From AWTP1-13 sp963820375 (GTDB lineage Bacteria; Pseudomonadota; Alphaproteobacteria; Rhizobiales; Hyphomicrobiaceae), in NCBI GenBank assembly GCA_963820375.1, contig CAWFZX010000016.1:186001-250000 (forward strand): a stretch of 64,000 nucleotides of DNA, read 5' to 3'. Below the pieces are notes generated by a model. It saw only the letters and a program-made list of their open reading frames with translations. It was not told where the DNA came from and did no database searches. Each line of letters opens with the position of its first letter. The first letter of the stretch is position 1. Positions 62,104 through 64,000 of the stretch are shown in pieces. Both the position numbers and the translations under genes were made by a program.

Positions 62104-63051
62104 ATGCGCCAACCCGTCTTCACCGATTTCGCCCCGCACCATGCCGATCTCTTCGGCAGGCACACACTTGAGCTTGGCCACCGCTTTGACGAGGCCGATG
62201 GGCTGTTCGGCGATGGCGCGCTGGCCGACCTGATCGAGCGCACACCGCGCAAGGCCTATCACGTCAACACCATGGATGTGACGACCCACGACCCTCGCAC
62301 GCGGCGTGAAGGCACCCTGCAGGGCGTGCGCGGCGCGGCGGCACTGGATGCCGTTCGCAGCGGCCACATCTGGATCCTGCTGCAGCAACCCCATGAGATC
62401 GATAGCCGTTACGGCGACGTCTTGCGCTCCATCTATGCCGAGCTCGAAGTGCGGGTGCCCGGCTTCAAGTCATTCAATCACAAGATGTCGATCCTGATTT
62501 CCTCGCCCAAGGTCCAGGTCTATTACCACGCCGATGTGCCGGGACAGACGTTGTGGCAAGTGCGTGGCTCAAAGCGTCTCTACGTCTATCCCAACACGCC
62601 GCCGTTTCTGCCGCAGGCCGCACTTGAGAAAATCGTGTTGGGCGAGGCGCATGAAATCTCGCTCAATTACGAGCCCTGGTTCGATGCGCATGCCGAGGTC
62701 ATCGACCTCGAACCCGGGCGCATGCTGCATTGGCCACTCAATTGCCCGCATCGGATTGTCAATGCAGATTGTGTCAATGTGTCCTTCACGACCGAGCATA
62801 TGACGCGCGAGCTGCGCAATGCTTACGCGGTCAACTATGCCAACGGAGTTCTGCGCCGAGCGCTAGGGTTCGCGCGCCTGCCCCGGCCGGAGACCGGCCT
62901 TGGGCTCTATGCGCGGCTGGGTCTGGCGGCCGCGCATAAATATTCGGGCGCGCAGTCGCGCCGCAAGGTGGGAATGACGATCGACTTTCAGGTTGACCCT
63001 CAGGCACCCCATGGCGTGCGCAACATGCCGGCCTTTGCCATGCGCAAATAG
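62104..63051 (+). CDS. Cupin/JmjC-like dioxygenase-fold protein
   Basis: A 315-residue protein from ATG 62104. The middle has YYHADVPGQTLWQVRGSKRLYVYP and, about 90 residues later, HWPLNCPHRIVNADCVNVSF. The H-A-D pair and the later His at CPH fit the iron-binding HxD...H of JmjC/cupin-type 2-oxoglutarate oxygenases. No signal peptide. The substrate (protein, tRNA or small molecule) is unknown. A strong terminator hairpin follows 26 bases after its stop. Three 13-bp repeats lie upstream. Confidence 0.72.
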   Translation: MRQPVFTDFAPHHADLFGRHTLELGHRFDEADGLFGDGALADLIERTPRKAYHVNTMDVTTHDPRTRREGTLQGVRGAAALDAVRSGHIWILLQQPHEIDSRYGDVLRSIYAELEVRVPGFKSFNHKMSILISSPKVQVYYHADVPGQTLWQVRGSKRLYVYPNTPPFLPQAALEKIVLGEAHEISLNYEPWFDAHAEVIDLEPGRMLHWPLNCPHRIVNADCVNVSFTTEHMTRELRNAYAVNYANGVLRRALGFARLPRPETGLGLYARLGLAAAHKYSGAQSRRKVGMTIDFQVDPQAPHGVRNMPAFAMRK

Positions 63052-63076
63052 CCTCAAGCGAAAAGCGCCGCGGGCG

Positions 63077-63105
63077 GCTGGCGCGCCGCGCCAGCGTTCT
63101 TTTTG
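63077..63105 (+). terminator. Rho-independent terminator after the cupin-like gene
   Basis: A perfect 8-bp stem, GCTGGCGC (63077-63084) with GCGCCAGC (63088-63095), a 3-base loop, then GTTCTTTTTG. It closes the cupin-like transcript before the next gene. Confidence 0.8.
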
Positions 63106-63205
63106 TGCTGCCGGCGCTGCTGCCCAGAGGTCAAAAAAGTACTCGACCGCGCCTCGACCTGGAGACGATGATGCCGCCTTGGGAGTGAGCCCGCGAGGAG
63201 CGTGC

Positions 63206-64000
63206 ATGCGCCACATCAACGTCTTGAGCATACAGCGTATCAGCCCCGAGGAACGGCGGCAGATCGAGGCCGTGGATGCGGCCGTCCGCCTGACCGATGC
63301 CGGTGGCTGGTATGACGGCGAGATTCGCGCGACCTGGCCTGCCTTTACGTCGGCGCGCTACCTGCCGCCGAACGCCGCTGGCTCTGGCAGCCGCGAGGAG
63401 CGCGATCGCCTGCTCGCGGCGGCGGAAGTGATCCTCGGTGGCTGGCCGTTCCCGCGTGACCTGCGTGCCCGTGCCCCCAAGCTTAAATGGTTCCATCAGC
63501 GACCGGCAGGGGCGAGCAACCTCATGCTGGGCGACCTGTGGGGCAGCGAGGTGATCGCAACCACCTCGCGTGGGGCGGGCAATACACTGGCCATGGCCGA
63601 ATATGCGCTGGCCGGCATCTTGCATTTTGCCAAGGGCCTGCAGCGCTCGGCGATCGATCGCGATGCGGGCGAGTTCAACCATCGTGCCTATCGGCCGCTG
63701 CTGCTCGATGGCAAGACCGCCTGCATCGTCGGCGCCGGTGGCATCGGGCTCGAGGTCGGCAGGCTGTGCGCCGCCGTTGGCATGCGCGTGATCGGCACGA
63801 GACGCCGGCCCAGCGCCGCTGCGCCCCTGCCGCCAGGATTCAGCGAGATCGGTGGGCCCGACGATCTCGACCGTTTCCTTGCCGACAGCGATTTCGTGGC
63901 GATCTGCTGCCACTGGACACCGGAAACAGACCGACTGTTCAACGCCGAGCGCTTCGCCCTGATGAAGGCGGGCAGCGTGCTGGTCAATGTCGCGCGTGGA
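63206..64000 (+). CDS. D-2-hydroxyacid dehydrogenase, partial (3' end beyond window)
   Basis: A NAD(P)-dependent dehydrogenase of the D-isomer family; the window covers 265 codons and ends before the stop. GAGGAG lies 5 bases before ATG 63206. N-terminal: RHINVLSIQRISPEERRQIE. The Rossmann domain has CIVGAGGIGLEVGRLCAAVGM (GxGxxG, about residue 180), then VIGTRRR. The family segment CCHWTPETDRLFNAERFALM is near residue 240, followed by GSVLVNVARG. The catalytic Arg is expected at the end of this stretch; the Glu and His would lie outside the window. The substrate is not readable. Confidence 0.9.
   Translation, partial: MRHINVLSIQRISPEERRQIEAVDAAVRLTDAGGWYDGEIRATWPAFTSARYLPPNAAGSGSREERDRLLAAAEVILGGWPFPRDLRARAPKLKWFHQRPAGASNLMLGDLWGSEVIATTSRGAGNTLAMAEYALAGILHFAKGLQRSAIDRDAGEFNHRAYRPLLLDGKTACIVGAGGIGLEVGRLCAAVGMRVIGTRRRPSAAAPLPPGFSEIGGPDDLDRFLADSDFVAICCHWTPETDRLFNAERFALMKAGSVLVNVARG

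Overview
The window reads as a chromosomal segment of a GC-rich alphaproteobacterium, most likely in or near the Rhodospirillales. The basis is an alphaproteobacterial-type 16S rRNA, a 16S-tRNA-Ile-tRNA-Ala-23S-5S operon, a DUF4167 protein, a GAF-PtsP enzyme, and the gene order lysC-ptsP-HTH-prfA-prmC-DUF4167-clpB. Genus-level placement cannot be made by eye. Many genes use GTG or TTG starts, and several starts were trimmed from the longest open frame by ribosome-binding site, overlap and family length.

Layout. 1-19.2 kb is mostly housekeeping: an ATP-grasp-like protein and a secreted transglycosylase-like protein that overlap; pgi; mutL; lysC; ptsP; an HTH-membrane protein; prfA and prmC; a DUF4167 protein; a MOSC protein; clpB; and a membrane-anchored M23 peptidase facing clpB. 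19.4-25.3 kb is a complete rRNA operon with a leader promoter, a boxA, two tRNAs, a 23S rRNA with an enlarged helix-9 insertion, a 5S rRNA and a terminator hairpin.

25.3-28.9 kb (minus strand) is a tight cluster: a zinc-type dehydrogenase, a variant pterin synthase-like protein, a possible 47-residue ORF, a GT4 glycosyltransferase and a SAM methyltransferase. It looks like an uncharacterised small-molecule, perhaps glycosylated pterin, pathway. 28.9-34.7 kb holds an OpgH-type glucan glucosyltransferase, two FkbM methyltransferases, a secreted unknown protein, a HAD hydrolase and a 26-residue membrane microprotein. 34.7-40.4 kb has an acyl-CoA dehydrogenase/CoA-transferase pair, a small GlsB-type membrane protein, and proB-proA. 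40.5-44.9 kb has a VOC-membrane-coiled-coil fusion, a GC-rich structured non-coding stretch, a purine phosphoribosyltransferase, a decayed M20 amidohydrolase and a Crp/Fnr regulator.

45.2-48.3 kb is a large class III cyclase-ATPase-helical repeat protein. 48.4-55.1 kb (minus strand) is a catabolic set: periplasmic binding protein, DUF1028, M20 amidohydrolase, alpha/beta hydrolase, frameshifted N-carbamoyl-D-amino-acid hydrolase and a metal amidohydrolase. It probably takes up and hydrolyses peptide- or amide-like nutrients. 55.2-61.8 kb has a GST, then a run of three secreted peptidases (M23-like, S8 subtilase with dockerin-like calcium loops, M4 thermolysin-like). 62.1-64 kb has a cupin/JmjC-like protein with a terminator and the start of a D-2-hydroxyacid dehydrogenase that runs off the window.

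The best candidates for undescribed biology are the variant-pterin-synthase/glycosyltransferase cluster, the protease trio, the VOC fusion protein, and the GC-rich non-coding region at about 41.8-42.3 kb. No CRISPR array, insertion sequence, prophage or attachment site was seen. All family assignments are from motif reading, without database searches.
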